Shown here in pieces: positions 21,877 to 29,936 of a stretch of DNA of 64,000 nt. The stretch is from JANTGF01 sp963750735 (lineage in GTDB: Bacteria; Bacteroidota; Bacteroidia; Bacteroidales; VadinHA17). Positions within the stretch are counted from its first letter, which is position 1. Every line of letters begins with the position of its first letter. The position numbers were made by a program, and so were the translations under genes. The stretch covers positions 1 to 64,000 of the forward strand of contig CAVVRY010000006.1 of the NCBI GenBank assembly GCA_963750735.1, written 5' to 3'. The notes beneath the pieces are model-generated. The model was not told the DNA's origin. It made no database searches and saw nothing but the letters and a program-made list of their open reading frames with translations.

Positions 21877-23181
21877 TTATTCCCCGGTTATAAGAATTGG
21901 AATATTTGCAGTAGCTGCATTACCAGCCTCATCATATACATAAACAAACAAGCGATATGCTCCTGGTTCCGGGGCCTGTATTTCCAATTTACTGCCGGCC
22001 TCTTTGTGGAAAATGGTCCCAGGACGTGACTCAAAATCACCTCCCCAGCCCAGATCAGTACTTTCCGGTATTATTTCCCAGGTAAAGGATAGTTCATCTT
22101 CATCATAATTTTTGAAATATACTTCTGCATGCATGACATCCGATTTAGAAATTCTTATATCATCAAAAGCTGATTTATTATCTATTCTAAAGGAATCTAT
22201 GGTAGGGCAGCGATTTTCGGGCCATTCCCCGTTCCATATAAAATGCATGGCATCAACTGTCTCAGTTTTTGCACCATTTTCAAGGAACATCCCATACCAG
22301 GTTGGGGTGCGTTCCTGTTTTTGTCCCCATAAAAACACATACGATCCCATACAATTTTCCTTATCCGCCTCAATAGCCAACTTATACCTGTCGATAAATG
22401 CGGTAGCTTTTTCCTGGCTTGTTTGCTCAATGGCTACATCCCATTCTGTTCTTGCAACTTCCCAGTGGCCCGTTGCTCCCCACTCGGTAACCAGATAAGG
22501 CCCTTCCCAGCCGGCATCAGAAATTCGTTGCTGTAGATTAACAATGTCACCATACATTTGAATGCAGATAAAATCAATGTCGGTGCAATGCTCTTTTATA
22601 TAGTCGATTTCTCTTTTGCCAATTCCTGCCATGGTTGTGGTGGTAACATGATTCGGGTCAATTTCATGAATCATTTTTGAAATGTCGTTCACAGCATCAT
22701 AAACCCTGAGGTTTTCAGCACCCAGGTTTAATTCATTACCTATAGCCCATCCCAGTAGAGCAGGATGGTCTTTAAGTCTTTCAACTTCACCTTTTAAATA
22801 ATCAAATTGCTTTTTAACTGTAAGGCTATCATTATAGTTGAACTCATGCCTTTCACGTCCTACCTCAAGCCCCATTAATACCATCAGGCCATAATTGTGA
22901 GCCTCATCCAGAATTTCAACAGCATCCTGCTGTCCATTCTCGGTTCTCCATGTTCTGAATGAGTTTCCACCGTTTTCTGCCAGGGCCTTGATATCTCCAA
23001 ATTCCAGACCTGCACCCTTAACAAAGAATTCTTCGCCATTTACATAAAGTCTGTATTGATTTTCTGCATTTTTTTTCATTTCCACTTTTTTAGGACCATT
23101 TTCATCCCCTGTATTAATGACGCATGAAGAGAGAATGAAAACTCCCATTGCGATTAGAAAAAACAGTTTTATAGTTGACAT
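21877..23181 (-). CDS. Lipoprotein glycoside hydrolase, clan GH-A-like TIM barrel
   Basis: 434 residues. Lipoprotein signal with lipobox LSSC (Cys20), so probably anchored in the periplasm or at the surface. The barrel begins with YRLYVNGEEFFVKGAGLEFG, a pattern shared with GH2/GH5-type barrels. The acid/base Glu is in LGWAIGNELNLG and the likely nucleophile Glu in YLVTEWGATG, both in the expected order and spacing for clan GH-A. A C-terminal immunoglobulin-like domain (about 335-434) follows. The substrate is not determined; beta-glucan or a related beta-glycan is plausible. It lies 78 bp after the sugar porter and 145 bp before the large glycosidase-like gene on the same strand. Confidence 0.78.
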   Translation of the reverse strand: MSTIKLFFLIAMGVFILSSCVINTGDENGPKKVEMKKNAENQYRLYVNGEEFFVKGAGLEFGDIKALAENGGNSFRTWRTENGQQDAVEILDEAHNYGLMVLMGLEVGRERHEFNYNDSLTVKKQFDYLKGEVERLKDHPALLGWAIGNELNLGAENLRVYDAVNDISKMIHEIDPNHVTTTTMAGIGKREIDYIKEHCTDIDFICIQMYGDIVNLQQRISDAGWEGPYLVTEWGATGHWEVARTEWDVAIEQTSQEKATAFIDRYKLAIEADKENCMGSYVFLWGQKQERTPTWYGMFLENGAKTETVDAMHFIWNGEWPENRCPTIDSFRIDNKSAFDDIRISKSDVMHAEVYFKNYDEDELSFTWEIIPESTDLGWGGDFESRPGTIFHKEAGSKLEIQAPEPGAYRLFVYVYDEAGNAATANIPILITGE

Positions 23182-23259
23182 AGTTGGTTTTTTAAAATGA
23201 AGTTTAAATGGAATATCTTATAATTAGTTTGTTCCACAAAGGTAAATCTTGAGCAATCG

Positions 23260-24828
23260 CTACTCCTTCACAAGTATTTTTTCAAGTTCTTCAAGTGATT
23301 TACCTTTGGTTTCAGGCAAATAAATCAGAATGAAAACTAATCCCATTGCCCCAAATAAGCCGTAGATGAAAAATGTACCTGCATTTCCAATATTTGCCAG
23401 TTCCCAGGGCAATAGCAACTGAACTAAGAAGCTAACTCCTGAATTGATAAAACCGGCAAAGGAAATGGCCAGGCCTCGCAGCCTGTTGGGAAATAGTTCT
23501 GAGAACAGGATCCACATTACAGGACCCAGTGAAACGGCAAAGGAAGCTACAAATCCTATGATTCCGATAAGTACGAGCCAGGGATTTATAGTGATTGCTT
23601 TTGAAATGATGGTGCCCTGATTTTTAGCTGCTACCTGTTCACCAAGAACATCGGTAAGTGCTCTTTTAAATTCGATATCTTTTGTATAATTGATTCCTTC
23701 GAGTTGGTCGAGTGCTTCACAACCCTCAATTTGCGATAATTCAATAATAGCTTCCTTATCTAATTGATATTCTGCATTTTTAAAGGTGCCAGCCAGCAGT
23801 AACATAAAAATAACAATTCCCGCAATGCCAAAGGATAAAAGTGGTTTTCGGCCTAACCTGTCAACAAACATAATGGCCACAACGGTGAAAACTAAATTGG
23901 TAAGACCAATAATTATTGCTTGAACAAAAGAGGCATCTGTTCCAATCCCTGTTTGCTCAAATATCATTGGTGCATAAAAGAATACCGAGTTTATTCCGGT
24001 TATCTGCTGCAGAATTGCAACGACAATCCCAATGGTCATAACAAGCTTTAAGGCCGGTTTAAATAACTCGCGTAAGGGTACTTTCTCCTTATTCTTGTCT
24101 TTATTAATGCTTTCCTGAATACTAACAAACTCTGTCTTTGCTTCCTCCTCACTACTCATGCGCCCCATAATTTCTAATGCCTCATCGTTTCTACCTTTCA
24201 TGGCCAACCAACGAGGGCTCTCAGGAACAAAAAACAGAAATACGAAATATAAAATAGCAGGTAGTGATTCCAAACCCAGCATCCAGCGCCAGTTATACTC
24301 TTTAAACATTAAACTTTGTGCCCAGGAAGCATCTGATTTCCCCAATTGTAAGATCAAATAGTTGGTGAAAAATGCCACCGAAATACCCAGAACAATATTC
24401 AATTGGTTGAACGACACCATTCGGCCTCTCATTTTTGGGGGAGCTATTTCAGCAATGTACATCGGGGCTGTAATAAGTGCAGCACCTACACCAAAGCCAC
24501 CAACCATACGGGCAATGATCAGGCTTATAAAATTGGGTGCCATCGCTGAAAACAAAGCAGAGATAAAAAATAGTATCGATGCATACACCAGTACTTTTTT
24601 TCGTCCGATTTTATCTGACAAAGGCCCTGAAATTGCCATGGCCAGAGTGGCTGTTAGGGTAAGGCAACTCACGGCCCAGCCCAGTTGGAGTTTTGTTAAG
24701 GCAAATTCGGGTTCAATGAAGCCAACTACTCCGGAGATTACCGAGGCATCAAAACCCATTAAAAATCCACCCAGTGCTACTATTAGGGCTACTCCGAAAG
24801 AATACAATTTTGATTTTTGATTTGCCAT
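23260..24828 (-). CDS. MFS sugar porter (XylE/GalP-like)
   Basis: 522 residues with twelve predicted membrane helices and the sugar-porter signatures: GPLSDKIGRKK between helices 2 and 3, RMVGGFGVGAA, PESPRWL after helix 6, QQITGINSVFFYAP in helix 7, DRLGRKPLL and the C-terminal PETKGKSLEELE. The QQITGIN motif is the hexose or pentose contact site of proton-coupled symporters. An insertion of about 65 residues after helix 9 (EYQLDKEAIIELSQIEGCEALDQ...) is longer than in XylE. It is the first gene of a minus-strand sugar group with a lipoprotein glycosidase and a large cytoplasmic glycosidase-like protein, so it probably imports the released sugar. Confidence 0.9.
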   Translation of the reverse strand: MANQKSKLYSFGVALIVALGGFLMGFDASVISGVVGFIEPEFALTKLQLGWAVSCLTLTATLAMAISGPLSDKIGRKKVLVYASILFFISALFSAMAPNFISLIIARMVGGFGVGAALITAPMYIAEIAPPKMRGRMVSFNQLNIVLGISVAFFTNYLILQLGKSDASWAQSLMFKEYNWRWMLGLESLPAILYFVFLFFVPESPRWLAMKGRNDEALEIMGRMSSEEEAKTEFVSIQESINKDKNKEKVPLRELFKPALKLVMTIGIVVAILQQITGINSVFFYAPMIFEQTGIGTDASFVQAIIIGLTNLVFTVVAIMFVDRLGRKPLLSFGIAGIVIFMLLLAGTFKNAEYQLDKEAIIELSQIEGCEALDQLEGINYTKDIEFKRALTDVLGEQVAAKNQGTIISKAITINPWLVLIGIIGFVASFAVSLGPVMWILFSELFPNRLRGLAISFAGFINSGVSFLVQLLLPWELANIGNAGTFFIYGLFGAMGLVFILIYLPETKGKSLEELEKILVKE

Positions 24829-25086
24829 AACTTTAATTTTTTATCTAAATTCTTTTTAAATTTTCAATCAGGCATTATTATTACCTGGTTATTAAGTGAC
24901 TGGATTATTTTTTTTGACAAAAATCAAAGGTAAAAATATTAATAGGAGATAAAATAAACCAATAAATTTTTTTTGAATAAGATTTCCAATGAATTGAAAG
25001 GAACTATTGCTTTTCAGGATTTTCTTAGGGTTTAGTCTCTTTAGAATTATGGACTAAAGTCCGTTGGTATTAGTTAGTATATGATA

Positions 25087-25110
25087 AACTCCAGGCTTAA
25101 GCCTGGAGTT
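25087..25110. repeat. Perfect 24-bp palindrome
   Basis: AACTCCAGGCTT followed by its exact reverse complement, between the MFS gene leader and the IS110 element. It is preceded by GGACTAAAGTCC-type sequence (25052-25063). No poly-T follows, so a REP-like extragenic element is more likely than a terminator. The stretch 24829-25050 before it is AT-rich and shows only the presumed promoter region of the MFS gene. Confidence 0.65.
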
Positions 25111-25130
25111 ACAGAATCCTTGTTTTCACA

Positions 25131-25183
25131 GTCACACTGAGCCTTCGGCGTGAGCTCAGCTGAACGTTAGACGAATATGTGAC
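25131..25183. repeat. REP-like element, left half beside IS110
   Basis: GTCACACTGAGC at 25131-25142 followed by a GC-rich inverted stretch (TGAGCCTTCGGCGTGAGCTCAG) and CGAATATGTGAC. A mate in inverted orientation, GCTCAGTCTGAC (26449-26460), lies just past the IS110 element, so the element may have split a palindrome. Confidence 0.5.
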
Positions 25184-25249
25184 ATGGAATAGTAGACTTC
25201 CCTGTCTGCTTTTAGATTTGGAGTTTATTTATTTATTTGGTTTTTTACA

Positions 25250-25389
25250 AGAAAGAATGGGGTGAACTAACCTGTCTGCCAGGTTTTTAGACCTAATGTC
25301 GGTATTAGTCCCCATTCTTTCTCATTGTTGCCAAGAACCATTTAGAATTTTAGGTTTTTAGGCCTAATAAAAGTTTTAGTTTAAGCAAC
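25250..25389 (+). ncRNA. Candidate bridge RNA region of the IS110 element
   Basis: Two stem-loops stand in series just before the transposase start. The first has a perfect 13-bp stem, AGAAAGAATGGGG (25250-25262) with CCCCATTCTTTCT (25310-25322), around a 47-base loop that contains the inner pair ACTAA/TTAGT. The second is weaker, GTTGC (25327-25331) with GCAAC (25385-25389), with an inner TTAGG/CCTAA hairpin. Both loops carry nearly the same 17-mer (AGGTTTTTAG[A/G]CCTAAT, 25281 and 25352). The first loop also holds CCTGTCTGC, identical to the suspected left end at 25201-25209. Two guide loops in a leader RNA are what IS110 bridge RNAs show; the assignment is inferred from structure. Confidence 0.5.
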
Positions 25390-25403
25390 TTAAATGTAAA
25401 GTT

Positions 25404-26399
25404 ATGAATTTTAAAGAAACTATCGGAATCGATGTGAGCAAATCCACTATCGATGTTCGCTTACACTGCAAAAATCTCATAAACGAATTTGCGAACAATC
25501 AATCTGGTTATAAACGATTAATTCAATGGGTATTATCCAGTACCAAACTTAAGAAGGATACTGTTTTGTTTGCTTTTGAGCACACTGGTTTGTATTCTTA
25601 TCGTTTAAGCGTGTATCTGTCGGAACATAACTTCAGGTATATTTTGATACCTGGACTGGAGCTACGTCGGTCTATGGGCATTGCAAGAGGCAAGGATGAT
25701 CAAATTGATGCGGGTAAAATTGCTTTGTATGCCTATAGAAGGAAGGATGAGATAACTCCATATGAGCTCCCTTCGAACGAAATTACAAAGATTAAGCGTC
25801 TTCTTTCTTTGCGAGAAAGACTGGTCAAGCAAAAAGCAGGATACGAAGTCACCTTAAAGGAGAATAAGCAGTTTATTAGGAAAAATGATAATCTGGTATT
25901 ATTTAAGGTATTGGAGAAAATGATTGTTGAGCTTAAAAAGCAAATAGACATCCTTAATCAAGAGTTAAGCAATCATATCTCTAATGATGATCATCTGAAA
26001 AAGATATATGAACTAATCACAAGTATCAAAGGGATCGGACCACAGACAGCCTTGTTTATGATTGCATTCACCAATGGATTTACTCGTTTTGAGAATTGGA
26101 GAAAATTTGCATGTTACTCTGGAATAGCTCCATTTCCGCATCAGTCAGGAATAAGTATTAAAGGCCGAACAAAGGTTAGTCACTTAGCAAATAAGAAAAT
26201 GAAATCATTGCTAAGTTCCTATGCATCAACTGCTATACTTTGTAATCCAGAGATGAAGCAATATTATGAGCGAAGATTAGCAGAAGGGAAAAACAAAATG
26301 TGTGTTCTAAACAATATAAGAAACAAGCTATTAGCTAGGATCTTTGCTGTAATAAATAGAGGCACTCCTTATGTGAATACTCTGGGTTATATTAATTAG
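25404..26399 (+). CDS. IS110-family transposase (DEDD/serine recombinase)
   Basis: 331 residues, full length for the family. The N-terminal RuvC-like DEDD domain starts IGIDVSKSTIDV (first Asp), then FEHTGLYSYRL and KDDQIDAGKIALYA (further acidic residues). A coiled-coil linker follows (about 155-195). The C-terminal transposase_20 domain contains SIKGIGPQTALFMIA and the serine-bearing SGIAPFPHQSGISIKG. The frame is unbroken, so the element may be active. The ATG is preceded by the structured leader described as a candidate bridge RNA. Confidence 0.93.
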   Translation: MNFKETIGIDVSKSTIDVRLHCKNLINEFANNQSGYKRLIQWVLSSTKLKKDTVLFAFEHTGLYSYRLSVYLSEHNFRYILIPGLELRRSMGIARGKDDQIDAGKIALYAYRRKDEITPYELPSNEITKIKRLLSLRERLVKQKAGYEVTLKENKQFIRKNDNLVLFKVLEKMIVELKKQIDILNQELSNHISNDDHLKKIYELITSIKGIGPQTALFMIAFTNGFTRFENWRKFACYSGIAPFPHQSGISIKGRTKVSHLANKKMKSLLSSYASTAILCNPEMKQYYERRLAEGKNKMCVLNNIRNKLLARIFAVINRGTPYVNTLGYIN

Positions 26400-26448
26400 T
26401 TAATAAAAGAGTTGGAAAATCCTTAGAATACCGACAGGCAGGGATAAG

Positions 26449-26460
26449 CTCAGTCTGACT
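26449..26460. repeat. REP-like half-site, right of IS110
   Basis: GCTCAGTCTGAC is the reverse complement, with one mismatch, of GTCACACTGAGC left of the element at 25131. It ends 4 bases before the stop of the T9SS cargo gene. Confidence 0.45.
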
Positions 26461-26464
26461 CTCA

Positions 26465-28441
26465 TTATTTAATTACAATTAATTTCTGAACGCTGATAAT
26501 TCCATTCGATTCAAGGTGCAAGAAATAAGTTCCTGCCGCAATATCCTGTGCGTTCCATACTCTGGAATGTTCGCCCTCATTTAGTTCTGTATCCACCAGT
26601 TTTTTAACCACCTCCCCTGAAAGGTTATAGACCATAAGGTTTACATGACCTCGTTTTGGTATTTTAAAATCAATACGGGTTTCTTCATTAAGTGGATTTG
26701 GATAGCAGGGATAGAGTTGGAAGTTTTCAATTTCCTCTTGCGTAAATATTCCAGTTCCTGATCCCCCATCTGTAAGCAGTTTTAGGGTCCATCCATTAAG
26801 AACCTCAGTGGAGCTTTTTAATCCTGATCCAGAATAATATACTATACGGAGCGTCCAATCTCCTTTAGGATCTGACCCATTAAAGGCTCGAAGCAGTTCC
26901 TCAGGTTTATATAATCCAGTGAAAGTTCCACTTCCTGCAGAAATTGGAACAGTTGCTCCATCCGAGAAAGTGGTATTAATGAAGCCTGTTGCAGGATTTT
27001 GAGGTTTATCTACAAGTTTTACCGAAATATCACCGTGTTCCAGGTAAATTTCCAGTTTATCCACCTCAGAATGGAGCAATTCATTGATTGTAATCGTTAC
27101 ACCAAATAAGTTTCCTTCAAGGTCATTTGCGCTCATTACATCAATATTATCAGAAGTGGTAACAAGTCCTAGTCCAAGCGCTAAATGAGAATTTTCCCAT
27201 ACTGAATATTCAGCACTATATCCCAGGTAGGCAAGGAATACCTGTTTCTGTGGAATATCATTAAAAATTGCTTTACCAGCAAAAAGATATCCAAAATTAG
27301 AGGTCAATATTCCATCTCTTGATGCACTATTCGTTTCATAGTCTTCTATCCAAATTAATTCCCCTGTTTCTGAATCCATTTTTGCTAAGAAAATCATATA
27401 GGTTCTATATACATTACTTCTTTGATAAAAGCCTGAAATTATTAGGTTTCCATCTTCCGCCAGACCAATTGCTGTTGAATAAGAGTTATCATATCCAAAC
27501 TCTTTTTCCCATTCAATTGAACCATTTTCATCAATTTTAACAACATAAGATTTAGAAGGTGTAGAGCCAGCAAGATAGTAAAATCCCTCATTTTCAATTA
27601 CATCTGATATAAAATCGCCACCATCCCCTCCAAGGGTATTTGTCCAAATTGTTTCATTGCCTATAGAATTTGTCTTCATTAAGAAGATATCGAAGTTGTT
27701 ATTAATAAGGTTTCCGGCAAATAAATACTTATTATCAGTAGTGGCAGTTGCCCATAAACCATATGCTCCTTTATTTACTCCATCTATTTTGTAAATTACT
27801 GATATGAGGAAATCAGGTTCTAAATTATTACCACTAAGTTCCGCAAATAAGATTCTATCTTTATCGAAGCTAGCTTCATAATCAACGATTAGGCCAGTGA
27901 TTACAAAAGTGTTGTTCTTACTTTTATTGATTTTATTTCCTTCAATGCGGTCAAAGTTGCCATGGGTTGAAATATATTTCCTGGATAAAGTACCATCAGG
28001 TAGTATTTCCATTATTAATAACTGGCTTTGTGCTCGTGGTGGAGTGTATGAAGCATCAGGTGGATGAGTGTGGTAACCAACAATGTAGAAATTGCCGTCA
28101 TCAGTTTGTGCTATGGATAAGGCTTTTTCATCTGGTTGGAATTCACCTTCCGAGTCTACAGGGTAATCCTTGAACCATATAGTTTCCCCCTCTTTATTAA
28201 CCTTCATAACAAAAACAGTATAATGAGAGGGATTAGTACCTACCTGGATCATTTTGTGACCGCAGATTATAGAACCATCAACAGTTTCCAGTATTTCTTC
28301 AGGTGTATAAGCGGCATTCTGTTCAGGATCAGAGGGGTATTGATAACCCCATTTTAACTCAGGTTCCTGGCTAAAAGAATTAAAAACAAAGTTGCTCAGA
28401 AGAAAAAGAGAAAATAGTGTTTTAAGTAGATTTTTTTTCAT
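26465..28441 (-). CDS. T9SS cargo protein with P-domain
   Basis: 658 residues: Sec signal (about 1-25, NSFSQ), then a region of about 400 residues with propeller-like repeats (VMKVNKEGETIWFKDY, LFAGNLINN, FYYLAGSTPSKSYVVKID, LAKMDSETGELIW). A proprotein-convertase P/Homo-B domain (about 430-555: TITINELLHSEVDKLEIYLEH.., GDWTLRIVYYSGSG..LNGWTLKLL) comes next. The type IX sorting domain closes it (about 575-658: LYPCYPNPLNEETRIDFKIP, GEVVKKLVD, AAGTYFLHLES..QKLIVIK). P-domains normally accompany a subtilisin-like protease, but no protease domain is present here. Likely a surface or secreted adhesive or binding protein. Intact frame. Confidence 0.85.
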   Translation of the reverse strand: MKKNLLKTLFSLFLLSNFVFNSFSQEPELKWGYQYPSDPEQNAAYTPEEILETVDGSIICGHKMIQVGTNPSHYTVFVMKVNKEGETIWFKDYPVDSEGEFQPDEKALSIAQTDDGNFYIVGYHTHPPDASYTPPRAQSQLLIMEILPDGTLSRKYISTHGNFDRIEGNKINKSKNNTFVITGLIVDYEASFDKDRILFAELSGNNLEPDFLISVIYKIDGVNKGAYGLWATATTDNKYLFAGNLINNNFDIFLMKTNSIGNETIWTNTLGGDGGDFISDVIENEGFYYLAGSTPSKSYVVKIDENGSIEWEKEFGYDNSYSTAIGLAEDGNLIISGFYQRSNVYRTYMIFLAKMDSETGELIWIEDYETNSASRDGILTSNFGYLFAGKAIFNDIPQKQVFLAYLGYSAEYSVWENSHLALGLGLVTTSDNIDVMSANDLEGNLFGVTITINELLHSEVDKLEIYLEHGDISVKLVDKPQNPATGFINTTFSDGATVPISAGSGTFTGLYKPEELLRAFNGSDPKGDWTLRIVYYSGSGLKSSTEVLNGWTLKLLTDGGSGTGIFTQEEIENFQLYPCYPNPLNEETRIDFKIPKRGHVNLMVYNLSGEVVKKLVDTELNEGEHSRVWNAQDIAAGTYFLHLESNGIISVQKLIVIK

Positions 28442-28686
28442 AGCTGGTTTATTTAAAGGTTCGGATGATTATGGTTTAATTGCATAAGTTACTTTATTTC
28501 CAATTAAAAACCAAAATTATTTGACCAATAAGCGAGTGTTTTATAACACTTTAGAGTAAATCTAATTAGTGAATTGTTTGTTTGTCCAAACCATATTGAT
28601 CAATTTTTTAAAAACCTGTAACACAATTCGATTCTTTTATTTAATTTCATTCCCTAATTAAATTTCCAATCCTAAAACCAGAAATA

Positions 28687-29801
28687 ATGAATAAGTTATT
28701 AGTCCTTTTAGTCTCGATTCTTATGTTTTCCTGCACAAGCCAACAGGAACCAAAAATCCCTGTGTATGGTTGGGTAAGCGGGCCAAGAAATGCTACCGAC
28801 CAGGAAATACTTGATCAGTTTACCGATTTCAAAGAGAAAGGAATTGATGGTCTGATGTATTCAGGTGGTCATGACCCGAAACCTATAAAAGGGTGGGAAA
28901 AATTGCCAAAGAAGCAGGATTGGAGTTTCATGCCTGGGTTCCAACCATGGTTCAGGGAGAGAATCCTAAACTTAAAAAGGAATGGTATGGCGTAAATGGC
29001 CTTGGGGAGTCGGCCTTCGATAAACCAGCCTACGTGGATTATTATAAATTCCTGTGCCCGAATTACGAGGGAGTATATGAGTTCCTGGCTGAATTGTATG
29101 GTGGTATTGCTGCTGTTCCGGAAGTGGATGGAATTCACCTGGATTATATTCGTTTTCCCGATGTTATCCTGGCCCGTGGTTTATGGGATAAATATGGGCT
29201 GGTAATGGACAGGGAATATCCACAGTTTGATTATTGCTATTGTGATAAATGTGTGGCTGATTTCAAGGAAAAAACAGGCATTGATATTAAAGAAGTTGAG
29301 GATCCATCGCAGGTGGAGGAATGGAAACAATTTCGTTATGATTTGATTACAGACCTGGTGAACCGGCTTACGGTAATGGTTCATGCTGAGGGGAAAGAAA
29401 TAAATGCAGCTGTATTTCCAGGTCCTAATTCAGTTGCAAAGAAGATTGTTCGCCAGGAATGGGATAAATGGAACCTGGATGCTTTTTACCCAATGAATTA
29501 CAACGATTTTTACCTGGAAGGTCCGGCCTGGGTAGGTGAGGTTACAAATGAAGCTGTCACTGCCCTTGGAAACAGCAAACCTGTATACAGCGGACTATTT
29601 ATTTGCCCGAATCCGGATAAAAAGGCTGGTGAAGCTGATCCTGAGAATCATGGACTGGTACCGGAAGAACTGGAAGAGGCCATAAGAGGATCGATGGAAA
29701 ACGGTGCAGCCGGAATTTGCCTGTTTACCCCGGGAAGGATGACCGATGCGCATTGGGAAGCCTTTGATAGGGCTATTCATGCCGATTATGCGAAGAAATA
29801 G
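28687..29801 (+). pseudogene. Lipoprotein GHL10-like glycosidase, one frame break
   Basis: About 370 residues. Lipoprotein signal MNKLLVLLVSILMFSC (Cys16). The first frame (28687-28995) reads to GGHDPK; inserting one A near 28879-28881 gives HDPKTYKRVGKIAKEAGLEFHAW and joins the long frame that ends at 29801. The barrel has GIDGLMYSGGHD, VDGIHLDYIRFPD (a typical catalytic strand of GHL10/DUF187-type barrels), CYCDKCVADFKEKTGIDI and YPMNYNDFY. The family acts on glycans in the periplasm; the exact substrate is unknown. It is divergent from the T9SS cargo gene with 245 AT-rich bases between, which must hold both promoters. Confidence 0.75.
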
Positions 29802-29904
29802 CTGATTTATTTGGGATGCGATGGAGATTAATAGGGATGTAATTAATCAATATCTGTTGTGCTATTGGATTTCATAACTACATGGAAGTCTATTACCCGG
29901 TCCA

Positions 29905-29928
29905 CATTCGACTAATGCTCAGTGTGAC
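29905..29928. repeat. REP-like half-sites
   Basis: CATTCGACTAATGCTCAGTGTGAC: the reverse complement begins GTCACACTGAGC, identical over 12 bases to the copy at 25131. Located in the gap after the GHL10-like gene, next to the presumed end of the GH2 gene. Confidence 0.5.
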
Positions 29929-29936
29929 CGTAATTA

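Larger units (their letters stand above)
25199..26445 (+). mobile_element. IS110-family insertion sequence (approximate ends)
   Basis: Contains one transposase gene preceded by about 200 noncoding bases, the layout of IS110-group elements. The limits are a guess from an imperfect 10-bp inverted match, TCCCTGTCTG (25199-25208) against CAGGCAGGGA (26436-26445). IS110 elements usually lack true terminal inverted repeats, so the exact edges need a second copy or an empty site to define. Confidence 0.6.

Noticed and set aside
25087..25110. Rho-independent terminator
   Set aside because: The palindrome is perfect, but no T tract follows on either strand; a REP-like element fits better.
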